Positions 18,054 to 27,031 of a stretch of 43,792 nt of DNA are shown in pieces. The notes beneath the pieces were generated by a model. The model made no database searches and was not told the DNA's origin. It saw only the letters and a list, made by a program, of their open reading frames with translations. How positions within the stretch are numbered: position 1 is the first letter of the stretch; the number at the start of each line of letters is the position of its first letter. The DNA comes from an uncultured Clostridium sp. (lineage in GTDB: Bacteria > Bacillota > Clostridia > Oscillospirales > Oscillospiraceae). Position numbers and translations under genes: made by a program. The stretch covers positions 8,603 to 52,394 of the forward strand of contig CAJFVL010000006.1 of assembly GCA_904420465.1 (NCBI GenBank), read 5' to 3'.

Positions 18054-18401
18054 CTATCGAATGTAAGGCCAGACGAATCCATCGGCACTGCCTGAATCAG
18101 ACCATACCGCCCTCCACCGGCAGCAGGTCCACGGTCCGTCTCCGTCCCGGACAAATGTAAGGGTCTCGCCGGCGCTTTCTCCCGCGTAATAGACACAGGC
18201 TGACGATTTGGTATAGGACAGCACCTTCCAGCGGTCCGGCTGGTTCAGCAGAGAGACCTCCCGCCAGCCATCCTGAAACTGCTCGCCCCAGCGTGCCGTC
18301 AGATATTCACACCACGCGAGAGATGCCGTCCAAATGACAGCAAAGGTCAAAAGGAGGACAACTGCACAGCGCCGTATACGGGGCAGCCGCATACAAATCA
18401 T
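18054..18401 (-). CDS. Small single-pass membrane protein, unknown
   Basis: About 115 aa. A basic N-terminus (RLPRIRRC) is followed by one hydrophobic helix (VVLLLTFAVIWTASLAW) and an extracytoplasmic domain rich in Trp and Tyr with several Cys. No family is recognised. Start signals are poor: a TTG at 18413, an ATG at 18401 and an ATG at 18392 are all in frame and none has a clear AGGAGG; I chose 18401. It lies between fmt and rsmB, a place where related bacteria often carry a zinc metallopeptidase gene. It has no HExxH and is not that peptidase. Confidence 0.6.
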   Translation of the reverse strand: MICMRLPRIRRCAVVLLLTFAVIWTASLAWCEYLTARWGEQFQDGWREVSLLNQPDRWKVLSYTKSSACVYYAGESAGETLTFVRDGDGPWTCCRWRAVWSDSGSADGFVWPYIR

Positions 18402-18557
18402 CTTCTTTCTCAACAGTCAGGCAGGAGGCTGAATCTGATTTTTGGCATTGATTTTTACGGAAAAACGGCAAAAGATCCCAACGGGACGCCTGATCTCTGA
18501 GCGGAATCTTTTTCCGGCGGACCGGAAAAGAAGAACTTCATTCATTGAATGTGGCGG

Positions 18558-19490
18558 TTAAGCCCTGTCTGCCTCAAGGGGATGTCCCCGCAGGAAGTCG
18601 GCGGCGGACATCCGGCGGCTGCCGGGGGCCTGGAGCTCCAGGATGCGCAGGGTCAGGCCGTCGCCGCAGGCCACGTCGATGCCCTGCTCTCCGGCGGCCA
18701 GGACGGTTCCCGGCTTGGCGTCGGCATGCTTTTCCACCACCTGGGCCCCCCACAGCTTAACGGTCTCCCCGGTGAGGGCGTCGGTGGAGGCGCCGGGCCA
18801 GGGGTAGAGCCCCCGAAGCTGGTTGAAGATCTCCCGTGCTCCCCGGCTCCAGTCCACCGGGGACAGAGCCTTGGACAGCATGGGGGCGTGGGTGACCTGA
18901 GCGGGGTCCTGGGGGGTGCGGAGGGCGGTGCCCGCCTCAATCTGGGCCACCGCTTCCACCAGCAGTTCGCCCCCCATCCGGGCCAGCCGGGTGTAGAGCT
19001 CGGCGGCGTTTTCCATCTCCCCGATGGGGGTGGCGCGCTGAAGGATGATGTCCCCCCCATCCAGCTCGGCAGCCATGTCCATGATGGTCACTCCGGTCTC
19101 CTCCTCCCCGTTCAGCACGGCCCAGTTGATGGGGGCGGCCCCCCGGTACTTGGGCAGCAGGGAGGAATGGACGTTGATGCACCCTTTCGGAGGCAGGGCC
19201 AGAATTTCGTCAGGCAGAATACGGCCGTAAGCCGCCACCACAATGAGTTCAGGCGAAAGCTCCTTCAAAAGGGCCAGGGCGGTCCCATCCCGCAGCTTCT
19301 CCGGCTGGTACACCGGGATATCATGGGCCTGGGCGCAGGCCTTCACCGGGGTGGGCTGAAGCTTATTATGGTGCCGGCCCACAGGACGGTCGGGCTGGCT
19401 GAATACCCCGCAGACCGTGTGTCCGGCGGACACCAGCGCCTCCAGGGAGGGGACGGCAAATTCGGGGGTCCCCATGAACACCACTCTCAT
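18558..19490 (-). CDS. fmt: Methionyl-tRNA formyltransferase
   Basis: Formylates initiator Met-tRNA with 10-formyl-THF. 310 aa. It begins MRVVFMGTPEFAVPSLEAL. The folate-site signature is NVHSSLLPKYRGAAPINWA and the conserved Asp block is ELDGGDI. The C-terminal domain contains LYPWPGA. It overlaps def by 4 nt (ATGA), so formylation and deformylation enzymes are made together. Confidence 0.97.
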   Translation of the reverse strand: MRVVFMGTPEFAVPSLEALVSAGHTVCGVFSQPDRPVGRHHNKLQPTPVKACAQAHDIPVYQPEKLRDGTALALLKELSPELIVVAAYGRILPDEILALPPKGCINVHSSLLPKYRGAAPINWAVLNGEEETGVTIMDMAAELDGGDIILQRATPIGEMENAAELYTRLARMGGELLVEAVAQIEAGTALRTPQDPAQVTHAPMLSKALSPVDWSRGAREIFNQLRGLYPWPGASTDALTGETVKLWGAQVVEKHADAKPGTVLAAGEQGIDVACGDGLTLRILELQAPGSRRMSAADFLRGHPLEADRA

Positions 19491-19996
19491 TTCCCTTCCT
19501 CCTTGGCGGCCTCCTGCTCCTCCATCATCCGGTCCAGCTCCTCGCTGGTGTAGAGGTGGTCGGTGAGTTCGGTGTACAGGTGTCCGTCCAGGTGGGACAG
19601 CTCATGGCAGAAGCACCGGGCGGTCAGGCCGCTGCCCTCCGCCTCGAACCACTTGCCGTTCCGGTCCTGGGCCCTCACCTTCACCCACTCGGGCCGCTTC
19701 ACATAGCCCCACATACCTGGGACGGACAGGCAGCCCTCCAGGCCGTCCTGCTCCCCCTGCTGGGCGATGATCTCCGGGTTGACCAGCTCCATCATCTCCC
19801 CTGCCTCGTTGACCACAATCACCGCCCGGCGCAGGATGCCCACCTGGGGGGCCGCCAGCCCCACCCCGTTGGCTGCGGCCAGGGTCTCCTTCAGGTCGTC
19901 CAGCAAAACGCCGAGCCTGCCGTCAAACTTGGTGACAGGGTGGCATACCTTATTCAGGGCGGGATCGCCCTTGGTCAAAATGGTGCGGATTGCCAT
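19487..19996 (-). CDS. def: Peptide deformylase
   Basis: Removes the N-formyl group from new proteins. 169 aa. Motif 1 is GVGLAAPQVG, motif 2 EGCLSVPG with the metal-binding Cys, and motif 3 HELSHLDG with the two metal-binding His and catalytic Glu. Motif 3 reads CHELSH rather than the commoner QHE-DH, but the HExxH ligands are intact. It is encoded between priA and fmt. Confidence 0.96.
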   Translation of the reverse strand: MAIRTILTKGDPALNKVCHPVTKFDGRLGVLLDDLKETLAAANGVGLAAPQVGILRRAVIVVNEAGEMMELVNPEIIAQQGEQDGLEGCLSVPGMWGYVKRPEWVKVRAQDRNGKWFEAEGSGLTARCFCHELSHLDGHLYTELTDHLYTSEELDRMMEEQEAAKEEGK

Positions 19997-20022
19997 GCTG
20001 CATTCTCCTTTTTCTGCTCTGT

Positions 20023-22488
20023 TCAGCTTTGATAGGGGTCCAGGTCGGCATACACCGACACCCCGCGGTTCTCTCTGTCCTGCTGGGCCGCCCGCAGCAG
20101 CCCGGCCACGGCCCGGCGGGCCTCCCGCCCCATCCGGCCGGAGAGGGTCAGCCGGTATCGGTATCGGTTATTCACTCTGGCCACCGCCGCCGGGGCGGGA
20201 CCCAGGATCTGCCAGCCCCCCAGGGGTCCGAGGACCTGCTCCAGGGCCTGCCGCAGCCGGACACAGCACCGGAGCACCGCCCCCTCATTCAGCCCGGAGG
20301 CGGTGACCACCGCCAAATCGGCGAAGGGGGGATAGCCCCGCAGCCGCCGCATTTGAATTTCAGCGGCGTAGAAATTGTCGTAGTCCTGCCGGGCGGCGAA
20401 ACGGATCACGTCGTTGTCCGGGGTATAGGTCTGGATGACCGCCCTTCCCTGCTTCTCCCCCCGGCCCGCCCGGCCCACCACCTGGGTGAGGAGGGAGAAG
20501 GTGCGCTCCCCCGCCCGGAAGTCATCCACATACAGGGACAGATCGGGGGCCACCGCCCCCACCAGAGTGACATTTTCAAAATCCAGCCCCTTGGCCACCA
20601 TCTGGGTTCCCACCAGGATGGGGATCTTCTCCTTCCGGAAGCGCTCCAGCAGCTCCTCGTGGGGATGGGCGGCGGAAACGGTGTCGGTGTCCATCCGCAG
20701 CACCTCCACCCCGGGAAAGATCTCCTCCAGTTCCTCCTGCACCCGCTGGGTCCCCGTGCCGATAAAGTTCAGCATGCCGCCGCACACCGGGCAGGCGGGA
20801 GGCAGGGGCTGGGACCAGCCGCAGTGGTGGCACATCAGCCGGCCGTTGGCCGAGTGGTAGGTCAGCTTCACCGAGCATCGGGGGCACTCGGGCACCGCTC
20901 CGCACTCCCCGCAGGACACCATACGGCTGGCCCCACGGCGGTTGAGGAACAAGATGGCCTGCTCTCCCCGCTCCAGGTTGCCCTCCAGCTCCCGGCGCAG
21001 CGGGGCGCTGATGGAGGTGTCATTGCCCTGGCGCAGCTCCTCCTTCATGTCCACCGTCAGCACCTGGGGCAGGGCACGCTGGTTGTATCGGCGTGTCAGG
21101 CGGAAGAGGCGGTACTTTCCCGTCCGGGCCTGGTGCATGCTCTCCACCGCCGGGGTGGCCGAGCCCAGCACCAGCAGGGCCCTGTGCTGGACACAGCGGT
21201 ATTTGGCCACGTCCCGGGCGTGGTAGCGGGGGACGTTCTCCGACTTGTAGCTGGCCTCCTGCTCCTCGTCCAGGATAATGAGGCCCAGGTTCTCCAGAGG
21301 GGTGAACACCGCCGACCGGGTGCCGATCACCACGTCCACCTGACCGGAGCGGGCCCGCTTCCACTCGTCGTACCGCTCCCCCGCCCGGAGGGAGCTGTGG
21401 AGGACGGCAATGCGTCCGCCGAAGTGGGCGGCGAACACCCGCAGCAGCTGTGGGGTGAGGACAATCTCAGGCACCAGCACCAGGGCTTTTTTCCCCCGGG
21501 CGATGACCTGCTGGATCAGGCGGATGTACACCTGGGTCTTGCCGCTCCCCGTGACGCCGCAGAGAAGGGCGGCGGCCGCCGTCCCCTGCTGACTCAGGGC
21601 ATCCAGCCCCTGAAAGGCGGCCTCCTGTTCCTCGTTGAGGACGGGGGGCGGAGCGGGCTCCGCCTCCTCCATTTTGGGGCGGCGGAACACCTCCTGCCGC
21701 TCCAGGGTAAGGATGCCGCTCTTGGCCAGGGATTTGACGGTGGTCATGGAGGCGCCGGTGTAGTAGCACAGCTCCTTGGCGGAGGCCGCCCCCAGGGCGC
21801 ACAGCAGCTCGGTCACCGAGTAGCGCAAAGGAGCTGACCTCCGGCGCGGGGTTACCATGGCCATGGCGTCCTCGGGGGGAATGGCCAGCACCGCCAGCTG
21901 CTCGGTCTTATCCCCCACCCCCCGCTGGGTACTGGTCTCCAGCTCAGCCGCTCCCTGCCGGCGCAGATGGCGGATGGCGGGGCCGGGGTCCCGGGTGCCG
22001 AAGGCCAGGCGGATCTGCTCCATGTCGCCCCTGCCCCCCCAGGAGTAGAGCAGGTCCATCAGCTCTCCGCCTCCGGAGACTGCTTCCGCCAGGGCGTAAT
22101 TTTCCTCCCGGCTGCCGGGATTTTTCAGAACCAGACAGTCCCTCAGAGAGAAGTACAGCCCGGCGGGCAGCATAACCTTGACACAGTCGTAAAGAGTGCA
22201 GAAATACCGCTCCCGCATCCAGAGGGCCAGCTGCAGGGCGTACCGGTCCAGCACCGGCTCCTCGTCCAACAGGGCCTGGACCGCCTTCAGGCTGCGGCCG
22301 CCGCTGCCCTCCTCCTGTACGGAGAGAACAATCCCCTCCGAGCCCCGGTCGCCAGCCCCGAAAGGGACCAGCACCCGCATGCCGGGGCACAGCCGTCCCT
22401 CCAGCTCGGCGGGGACCAGGTAGTCATAGGGCTTGTCAATGGCGTATACCGCCCGGGACAGTGCGATCTTTGCCACTCTGCGGGCCAT
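20023..22488 (-). CDS. priA: Primosomal protein N', replication-restart helicase PriA
   Basis: 821 aa. It reloads the replisome at stalled forks. The N-terminal DNA-binding domain starts AKIALSRAVYAIDKPYDYLVP. The helicase core has Walker A GVTGSGKTQVY, a DEEQ box in LIILDEEQEASYK (most homologues have DEEH) and the motif QVVGRAGRG. Eight zinc-ligand cysteines lie between, in CGECGAVPECPRC and CHHCGW...CPVCGG. The neighbours rpoZ upstream and def downstream are the standard Firmicutes order. Confidence 0.97.
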   Translation of the reverse strand: MARRVAKIALSRAVYAIDKPYDYLVPAELEGRLCPGMRVLVPFGAGDRGSEGIVLSVQEEGSGGRSLKAVQALLDEEPVLDRYALQLALWMRERYFCTLYDCVKVMLPAGLYFSLRDCLVLKNPGSREENYALAEAVSGGGELMDLLYSWGGRGDMEQIRLAFGTRDPGPAIRHLRRQGAAELETSTQRGVGDKTEQLAVLAIPPEDAMAMVTPRRRSAPLRYSVTELLCALGAASAKELCYYTGASMTTVKSLAKSGILTLERQEVFRRPKMEEAEPAPPPVLNEEQEAAFQGLDALSQQGTAAAALLCGVTGSGKTQVYIRLIQQVIARGKKALVLVPEIVLTPQLLRVFAAHFGGRIAVLHSSLRAGERYDEWKRARSGQVDVVIGTRSAVFTPLENLGLIILDEEQEASYKSENVPRYHARDVAKYRCVQHRALLVLGSATPAVESMHQARTGKYRLFRLTRRYNQRALPQVLTVDMKEELRQGNDTSISAPLRRELEGNLERGEQAILFLNRRGASRMVSCGECGAVPECPRCSVKLTYHSANGRLMCHHCGWSQPLPPACPVCGGMLNFIGTGTQRVQEELEEIFPGVEVLRMDTDTVSAAHPHEELLERFRKEKIPILVGTQMVAKGLDFENVTLVGAVAPDLSLYVDDFRAGERTFSLLTQVVGRAGRGEKQGRAVIQTYTPDNDVIRFAARQDYDNFYAAEIQMRRLRGYPPFADLAVVTASGLNEGAVLRCCVRLRQALEQVLGPLGGWQILGPAPAAVARVNNRYRYRLTLSGRMGREARRAVAGLLRAAQQDRENRGVSVYADLDPYQS

Positions 22489-22551
22489 CCTCTCCCCTCG
22501 CCTTCTCCTGACACAGAAAGCAAGCGAAGGGCACCCTCCGCTTGCCGGTTT

Positions 22552-22749
22552 TTATTTCTGCAGCTCGTTGTCCAGATCACCCTCCGCCACCTCACGGATG
22601 GCGATGCTCACCGGCTTGTCGTCCAGGGGCTCGCCGGCGGCCTCCGCCGCGCTGGAGATCTGGCGGGCCCGGTGGGCCACCACGTTGACCAGCTCATAGC
22701 GGCTGGGCACCCTTTTCAGCAGATCCTTCATAGCGGGATACAGCATCAT
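22552..22749 (-). CDS. rpoZ: RNA polymerase omega subunit
   Basis: 65 aa. It helps assemble and stabilise the beta-prime subunit. It starts MMLYPAMKDLLKRVPSRYEL and continues with VNVVAHRARQI, the usual omega signature. The frame is open further upstream, but the ATG at 22749 has AAGGAG 9 nt before it. It follows gmk, as in many Firmicutes. Confidence 0.93.
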   Translation of the reverse strand: MMLYPAMKDLLKRVPSRYELVNVVAHRARQISSAAEAAGEPLDDKPVSIAIREVAEGDLDNELQK

Positions 22750-22784
22750 ATCGAAAAACTCCTTCCTAACTTCAAGACCCGTTC

Positions 22785-23396
22785 TCAGACAAACTGGGCC
22801 AGCATCTGACTGCGGTTCTCCACCCGGCATTCCGCCGCGGTGAGGATGGCTTCAATCTCCTCCACAGCGTTGGACACCTTGTCGTTGATGACCAGATAAT
22901 CATACTTGGGGATCTCCCGGAATTCCACCCGGGCCTTCTCCAGCCGGCCGGCAATGACGTCCTCGCTGTCGGTGTTCCGGCGGTGGAGGCGGCGGGACAG
23001 CTCCTCAAAGGAGGGGGGAATGATAAAGATAAGCAAAGCGCCGGGACACCGGGCGCGCACCTTGGCCGCCCCCTGCACCTCAATGTCCAGCAGGACGTCG
23101 ATTCCCGCCTCGATCCGCTCCTGAATCGCCTTCAGGGAGGTGCCGTAGTAATTGTCCACATACTGGGCAAACTCCAGAAGCTCGTGGTTTGCAATCATCC
23201 GCTCAAATTCTTCCCGGGTGACAAAGTTGTAATTCACTCCGTCCTGCTCCCCAACCCGGGGCTTCCGGGTGGTGTAGGAGACGGAGAAGTAGATATTTTT
23301 TCGATGGCCCAGCAGCTCGGCGATGACCGTGCTCTTCCCCACCCCGGAGGGACCGGAGAGTACGATCAGCTGTCCCTTTTCCTTTTTTACCGTCAT
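22785..23396 (-). CDS. gmk: Guanylate kinase
   Basis: Phosphorylates GMP to GDP with ATP. 203 aa. The P-loop is [10 protein letters not shown] near residue 14. The GMP-binding block includes [17 protein letters not shown], and the lid region holds [12 protein letters not shown]. The start overlaps the end of remA by 4 nt. Confidence 0.97.
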   Translation of the reverse strand: MTVKKEKGQLIVLSGPSGVGKSTVIAELLGHRKNIYFSVSYTTRKPRVGEQDGVNYNFVTREEFERMIANHELLEFAQYVDNYYGTSLKAIQERIEAGIDVLLDIEVQGAAKVRARCPGALLIFIIPPSFEELSRRLHRRNTDSEDVIAGRLEKARVEFREIPKYDYLVINDKVSNAVEEIEAILTAAECRVENRSQMLAQFV

Positions 23397-23662
23397 GTGG
23401 CCTCCTCCTCCCGGCTGTCTCTCTCTCCCTCCGCCCGGCCGGCAATGACGTCCGGCGTCAGGGCGGACAAAACCAGGTGGTCGTTGTCCATAATGAGCAC
23501 CGACTTGGTGCGCCGGCCGTAGGTGGCGTCGATGAGGACGCCCCGCTCTCTGGCCTCCTGGGTCATACGCTTGATGGGGGCCGAGTCGGGACTGACCACC
23601 GCCACCACCCGCTCGGCCGAGACCAGGCTTCCAAAGCCCACGTGGATCAGCTTCAAGGACAA
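23393..23662 (-). CDS. remA: RemA-family (DUF370) regulator
   Basis: 89 aa. RemA in B. subtilis is a DNA-binding activator of matrix and osmoprotection genes. The family block runs from [11 protein letters not shown] through [17 protein letters not shown] to [15 protein letters not shown]. The start is TTG after AAGGGGGC. The short C-terminal tail is charged and variable. It lies between yicC and gmk, the conserved place for this gene, but the target genes in this organism are unknown. Confidence 0.9.
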   Translation of the reverse strand: MSLKLIHVGFGSLVSAERVVAVVSPDSAPIKRMTQEARERGVLIDATYGRRTKSVLIMDNDHLVLSALTPDVIAGRAEGERDSREEEAT

Positions 23663-23668
23663 GCCCCC

Positions 23669-24547
23669 TTACTCAATGTTCTGCACCTGCTCCCGGATTT
23701 TCTCAATGTCCGCCTTGATATCCACCACCAGGCGGGAGATCTCCAGGTCGCTGCACTTGGAGCCGATGGTGTTGGCCTCCCGGTTGAACTCCTGGATCAG
23801 GAAATCCAGCTTCCGGCCCGTGGCGCCCCCCTGGTCCAGCATGGCGCGCAGCTGCCCGATGTGGCTGCGCAGGCGGACGGTCTCCTCGTCCACCGCCACC
23901 TTGTCGGCAAAGATGGCCGCCTCGGTGAGGATGCGGGCGGGGTCCAGCTGGGTGTTGGAGAGTACCTCCTGCATGCGGGCCTCCAGCTTTTCCCGGTACT
24001 CGGCAACCGTCTGGGGGGAGCGCTCCTCCACCAGGGCCACCTTCTCCTCGATGGCGGCCGCCCGGGCCAGAATGTCCTCCTTCAGCCGCTCCCCTTCCCG
24101 GGTGCGCATCCGGTCAAAGTCGGCCAGCGCCCGGTCCAGTACCCGGAAGATGCTCTGGGCGGTCTGCTCCAGGTCCTCCTCCGCCTTTTCGGCCAGAAGC
24201 ACCTCGGGAAACCGGGAGAGCAGGGACACTGAAATATCGTCGGACAGGCCGTAGGTCTCAGCAAGCTGGCGCAGGGCGGCGCAGTATCCGTCGGCCGCCG
24301 CCCGGTTGACCGTCACCTTTACCTGCTCCGCCTCCGTCTGATCCAGCGTGACGAATACGTCCACCTTTCCCCGGGACGTGGTCCCCTGGACACGGCTCTT
24401 GATGGCCTCCTCCGCAAAGAGGTACAGCCGTGGGATGCGCACATTGCAGTCCAGATAGCGGTTGTTCACCGAGCGCAGCTCCACCGTGATGGCGGTGCCC
24501 TCCGCCGTCTCCTCCGCCCGGCCGTAGCCGGTCATGCTTTTAATCAA
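23669..24547 (-). CDS. YicC/YloC-family endoribonuclease
   Basis: 292 aa, starting MIKSMTGYGRAEE, the family hallmark. The C-terminal DUF1732-type block holds KLDFLIQEFNREANTIGSK. YicC proteins are manganese-dependent RNases implicated in small-RNA turnover. A TTG start is preceded by AAGGAGAGG. It opens the yicC-remA-gmk-rpoZ-priA run. No promoter was pinned upstream. Confidence 0.93.
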   Translation of the reverse strand: MIKSMTGYGRAEETAEGTAITVELRSVNNRYLDCNVRIPRLYLFAEEAIKSRVQGTTSRGKVDVFVTLDQTEAEQVKVTVNRAAADGYCAALRQLAETYGLSDDISVSLLSRFPEVLLAEKAEEDLEQTAQSIFRVLDRALADFDRMRTREGERLKEDILARAAAIEEKVALVEERSPQTVAEYREKLEARMQEVLSNTQLDPARILTEAAIFADKVAVDEETVRLRSHIGQLRAMLDQGGATGRKLDFLIQEFNREANTIGSKCSDLEISRLVVDIKADIEKIREQVQNIE

Positions 24548-24582
24548 ATTTCTTCCTCTCCTTTGCAGCGGGGCGCCCTTTC

Positions 24583-25110
24583 TCAGCGGCTGCGGAAGCG
24601 CAGCCTGCCCTGCAGGGCTCCGATCAGCCGGGACAGGGCAAGATCATAGAGGACAAAGATCAAATTGCCCGCCGCATACAAAATCCAGACCTGCTCTGTC
24701 ATCCATTCCGGCAGAGCAGGCAGCAAAAGCGCTCGAAAGCCAAACCAAAGCAGGGTGAGTGCGGCGTTAAAGAATACCAGCTTCCCCAGCCACTCCGCCG
24801 GTCGGCTTTTTAAGGACTCCAGGCGGCTTTTGGCCACCGGATAAACGCCCAGAAAGCACAGGTAGAGCAGAACAGCCCCCTTGTCCGGGACCAGCAGCAG
24901 CCCCAGAATGGAGGCCGCCGCCCAGCACAGATAGCCGGCCGCCCGGCCGGCGGACAGCACCGCCGCCACCGGAAACAGGCCGGCCGCCGCCGTAATGCCC
25001 AGCTGTCCCGTGGGCGTGACGGAGGCCAGCCACAGGACGGCCAGACTTCCGGCGGCCAGGACGCCCCCAAGCGCCACACGGCCCGAGCCGGAGGAGAAGC
25101 GCCCCGCCAT
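24583..25110 (-). CDS. Multi-pass membrane protein, unknown
   Basis: 175 aa with about five hydrophobic segments and a basic C-terminus (LQGRLRFRSR). No confident family. It is encoded one base after the DnaJ-domain gene, so it is likely the last gene of the operon that starts at cdaA or at the RseC-like gene. The Arg-rich start (MAGRFSSGSGR) suggests a cytosolic N-terminus. Confidence 0.65.
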   Translation of the reverse strand: MAGRFSSGSGRVALGGVLAAGSLAVLWLASVTPTGQLGITAAAGLFPVAAVLSAGRAAGYLCWAAASILGLLLVPDKGAVLLYLCFLGVYPVAKSRLESLKSRPAEWLGKLVFFNAALTLLWFGFRALLLPALPEWMTEQVWILYAAGNLIFVLYDLALSRLIGALQGRLRFRSR

Positions 25111-25111
25111 G

Positions 25112-25705
25112 TCAGTTGCACCCCCCGCACAGGCAGTTCAGGCACAGCATGGTGGTACAGCAGTCCATTCCGTCCACTGTATTTGTGGTGTAGCCGTAGG
25201 GACGGTATCCCCCGCTGCGCTGCTGCATCATGGCCAGCGCCTGACGGTATTCCATATTGCCCGGCTCCATCTGGACAGCCATGGAGTAGTTGCGCATGGC
25301 GTCATCCAGCCAGCCCTTCCGGTAGGCAATGCTGCCCACCAGGAAATACCACTCGCCGTTGCGCTGGGGGGCCTCCTGAAGCAGCCGTTCGGCCCCGGCC
25401 AGGTCGCCCCGCTGAATCATCTGGCGCACCTGGACAAAATCGGAGCTGCCAGAGGAGGAGTAGCTCCCCCCCTGACTGTAGCCGGAGGACTGCTGATATC
25501 CTCCGCCTCCGCCGCCGGAGCGCTGCTTGGTGATGGTCTCATAGGCCTCGTTGATCTCCTTCATCTTTTCCTCGGCCAGGTCCGCCAGGGGGTTATTCTG
25601 ATAATTATCCGGGTGATACTTGCGGGCCAACTCCCGGTAGGCCTTTTTGACCTCCTCGTCGGAGGCGTTGGAGCTGACCCCAAGAACGCTGTACGGATCT
25701 CTCAT
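25112..25705 (-). CDS. J-domain (DnaJ-like) protein with cysteine-rich tail
   Basis: 197 aa. The N-terminal J domain (about 3-65) carries the HPD motif at 31-33 in [12 protein letters not shown] and should stimulate Hsp70. A Gly/Ser/Tyr-rich linker and helical TPR-like segments (about 108-160) follow. The protein ends with seven Cys in [16 protein letters not shown]. It lacks the zinc and C-terminal client domains of true DnaJ, so it is a specialised co-chaperone. It overlaps the DUF5685 gene by 4 nt, which suggests a linked role. Confidence 0.85.
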   Translation of the reverse strand: MRDPYSVLGVSSNASDEEVKKAYRELARKYHPDNYQNNPLADLAEEKMKEINEAYETITKQRSGGGGGGYQQSSGYSQGGSYSSSGSSDFVQVRQMIQRGDLAGAERLLQEAPQRNGEWYFLVGSIAYRKGWLDDAMRNYSMAVQMEPGNMEYRQALAMMQQRSGGYRPYGYTTNTVDGMDCCTTMLCLNCLCGGCN

Positions 25706-26571
25706 GAACGCTTACTCCATATCTTTTCTTGTTTTTTTACCTGGGACCAGCTGCCCTCCAGCACGGCTCGCTGCACCAGCGGAAGGCCCAGATAGATGAT
25801 ATTTTCCAAAATCGGCATCCGGCAGCCGAACTCCCCCAGCTGAAGGGCCGCTCCCATCAGCTCCAGGGAGTGGTCCAGGGTCAGCTTCAGCGCCTGGTCA
25901 TCCGCCGCGCCTCCGTAGCGGGCCGCCACCGGATTATATCGTCCGGCCCGGCGGTCCTCCTCCAGGTCGTCCCTGGCGTCCACCAGATAGATCCAGCGCC
26001 CCAGGTGGTAGAGCAGCTGCTCCAGCACCCGGCCCCGGCTCTCCTCAGGGGGCACGGCTGCCTGAAGCAGCCGGGCAAAGGTGTCTGCCGGCCGGTCCAG
26101 TGAGGGACACTTCTCTTTCTCCAAAGCGGAAAGCTCCTCCAGGCTGGTGCGGACCGCCCGGTCAAATTCCGGGCGCCGGCGCGCCGCCTTTCGGTAGGCC
26201 CCTTTCAGCAGTCCGGACAGGACCCGGGCGGGCAGTCCGGACCAAAAGCCGTCATCCGCCACTGAGTCCCGCAGCTTCCACCAGGTGAGGATGATGCTCT
26301 CATCGGCGGCCAGCTCCAGGGCCGGGCTGTCGGGACACATGTCCTTTTTCAGCAGCGGGTTTGCGTGGCACCGGCCGCGGCAGGGCTGAACGCTCTCCTC
26401 CGGCTGCCACAGCAGCAGGGTGAGAAAGGTGAAGTCGTAGTTGAGGAACATGGGGGCCAGCAGGCCGTACCGGCGGCGCAGGCAGCGGCACAGGCCGCAG
26501 TAGCTGGCCCGGTACAGGTCGAAATCCCTGCATTTCAGCTCCGGCCGGAAGGGGCGCACATAGCCGAACAC
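25702..26571 (-). CDS. DUF5685-family protein
   Basis: 289 aa, starting [20 protein letters not shown] and containing [13 protein letters not shown]. Two further Cys clusters lie downstream (around 84-98). The rest is mainly helical and not strongly membrane-like. The family has no defined function. The conserved Cys pattern hints at metal binding, which is inference. It is coupled to the J-domain gene by a 4-nt overlap and follows the RseC-like gene. Confidence 0.8.
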   Translation of the reverse strand: MFGYVRPFRPELKCRDFDLYRASYCGLCRCLRRRYGLLAPMFLNYDFTFLTLLLWQPEESVQPCRGRCHANPLLKKDMCPDSPALELAADESIILTWWKLRDSVADDGFWSGLPARVLSGLLKGAYRKAARRRPEFDRAVRTSLEELSALEKEKCPSLDRPADTFARLLQAAVPPEESRGRVLEQLLYHLGRWIYLVDARDDLEEDRRAGRYNPVAARYGGAADDQALKLTLDHSLELMGAALQLGEFGCRMPILENIIYLGLPLVQRAVLEGSWSQVKKQEKIWSKRS

Positions 26572-26580
26572 GGTCTCTCC

Positions 26581-27000
26581 TCAGTGCAGAAACTTCAGGA
26601 TCTGAAACTCAGGCCGCTGGCTGCGTGTGATCCTGCGGTTGAGCAGAACGGCGGGCAGGAACCCAACCAAAAGGCCGGCGGCGGCCGCCGCAAGGGAGAG
26701 CCCCTCCCCCATTCCGAGGGCCTGTCCCACCACATAGCCCGCAGCCAGCCCCACACAGGGCAGGCCGAACACCACCACCGACAGGCCGATATTGTGTCCG
26801 GAGGATGGCTCCACCTCCACAAAGTCGCCGGGCTGGGCCCCGATGGGGTTATTGGCCAGGGCCAGGATCTCCTCCTTGGGCCGCTGGCCGCAGCCGGCGC
26901 AGGCGCCGTCGCAGTGAAGCCCGCACTCCATCTGGCGCAGAAGGGACACCTGAACCACATCCTGTCCCACAACCTTTTTTACAACTGCATTTTGAACCAT
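26581..27000 (-). CDS. RseC/MucC-like membrane protein (SoxR-reducing-system type)
   Basis: 139 aa. The N-terminal soluble part has the cluster CGLHCDGACAGCG (about 26-38). Two transmembrane helices follow (about 70-88 and 97-116), then a basic tail. RseC proteins act in membrane redox and Fe-S-linked systems, often together with Rnf-type electron transport. No rnf genes are in this window. It sits directly after cdaR. Confidence 0.82.
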   Translation of the reverse strand: MVQNAVVKKVVGQDVVQVSLLRQMECGLHCDGACAGCGQRPKEEILALANNPIGAQPGDFVEVEPSSGHNIGLSVVVFGLPCVGLAAGYVVGQALGMGEGLSLAAAAAGLLVGFLPAVLLNRRITRSQRPEFQILKFLH

Positions 27001-27031
27001 GGCAAAACAGCCTCCAAAGCCTTGGCAGGGA

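Noticed and set aside
22515-22548. Terminator between rpoZ and priA
   Set aside because: A stem GCAAGCG/CGCTTGC exists but only three T follow on the minus strand. It may be an attenuating hairpin at most.
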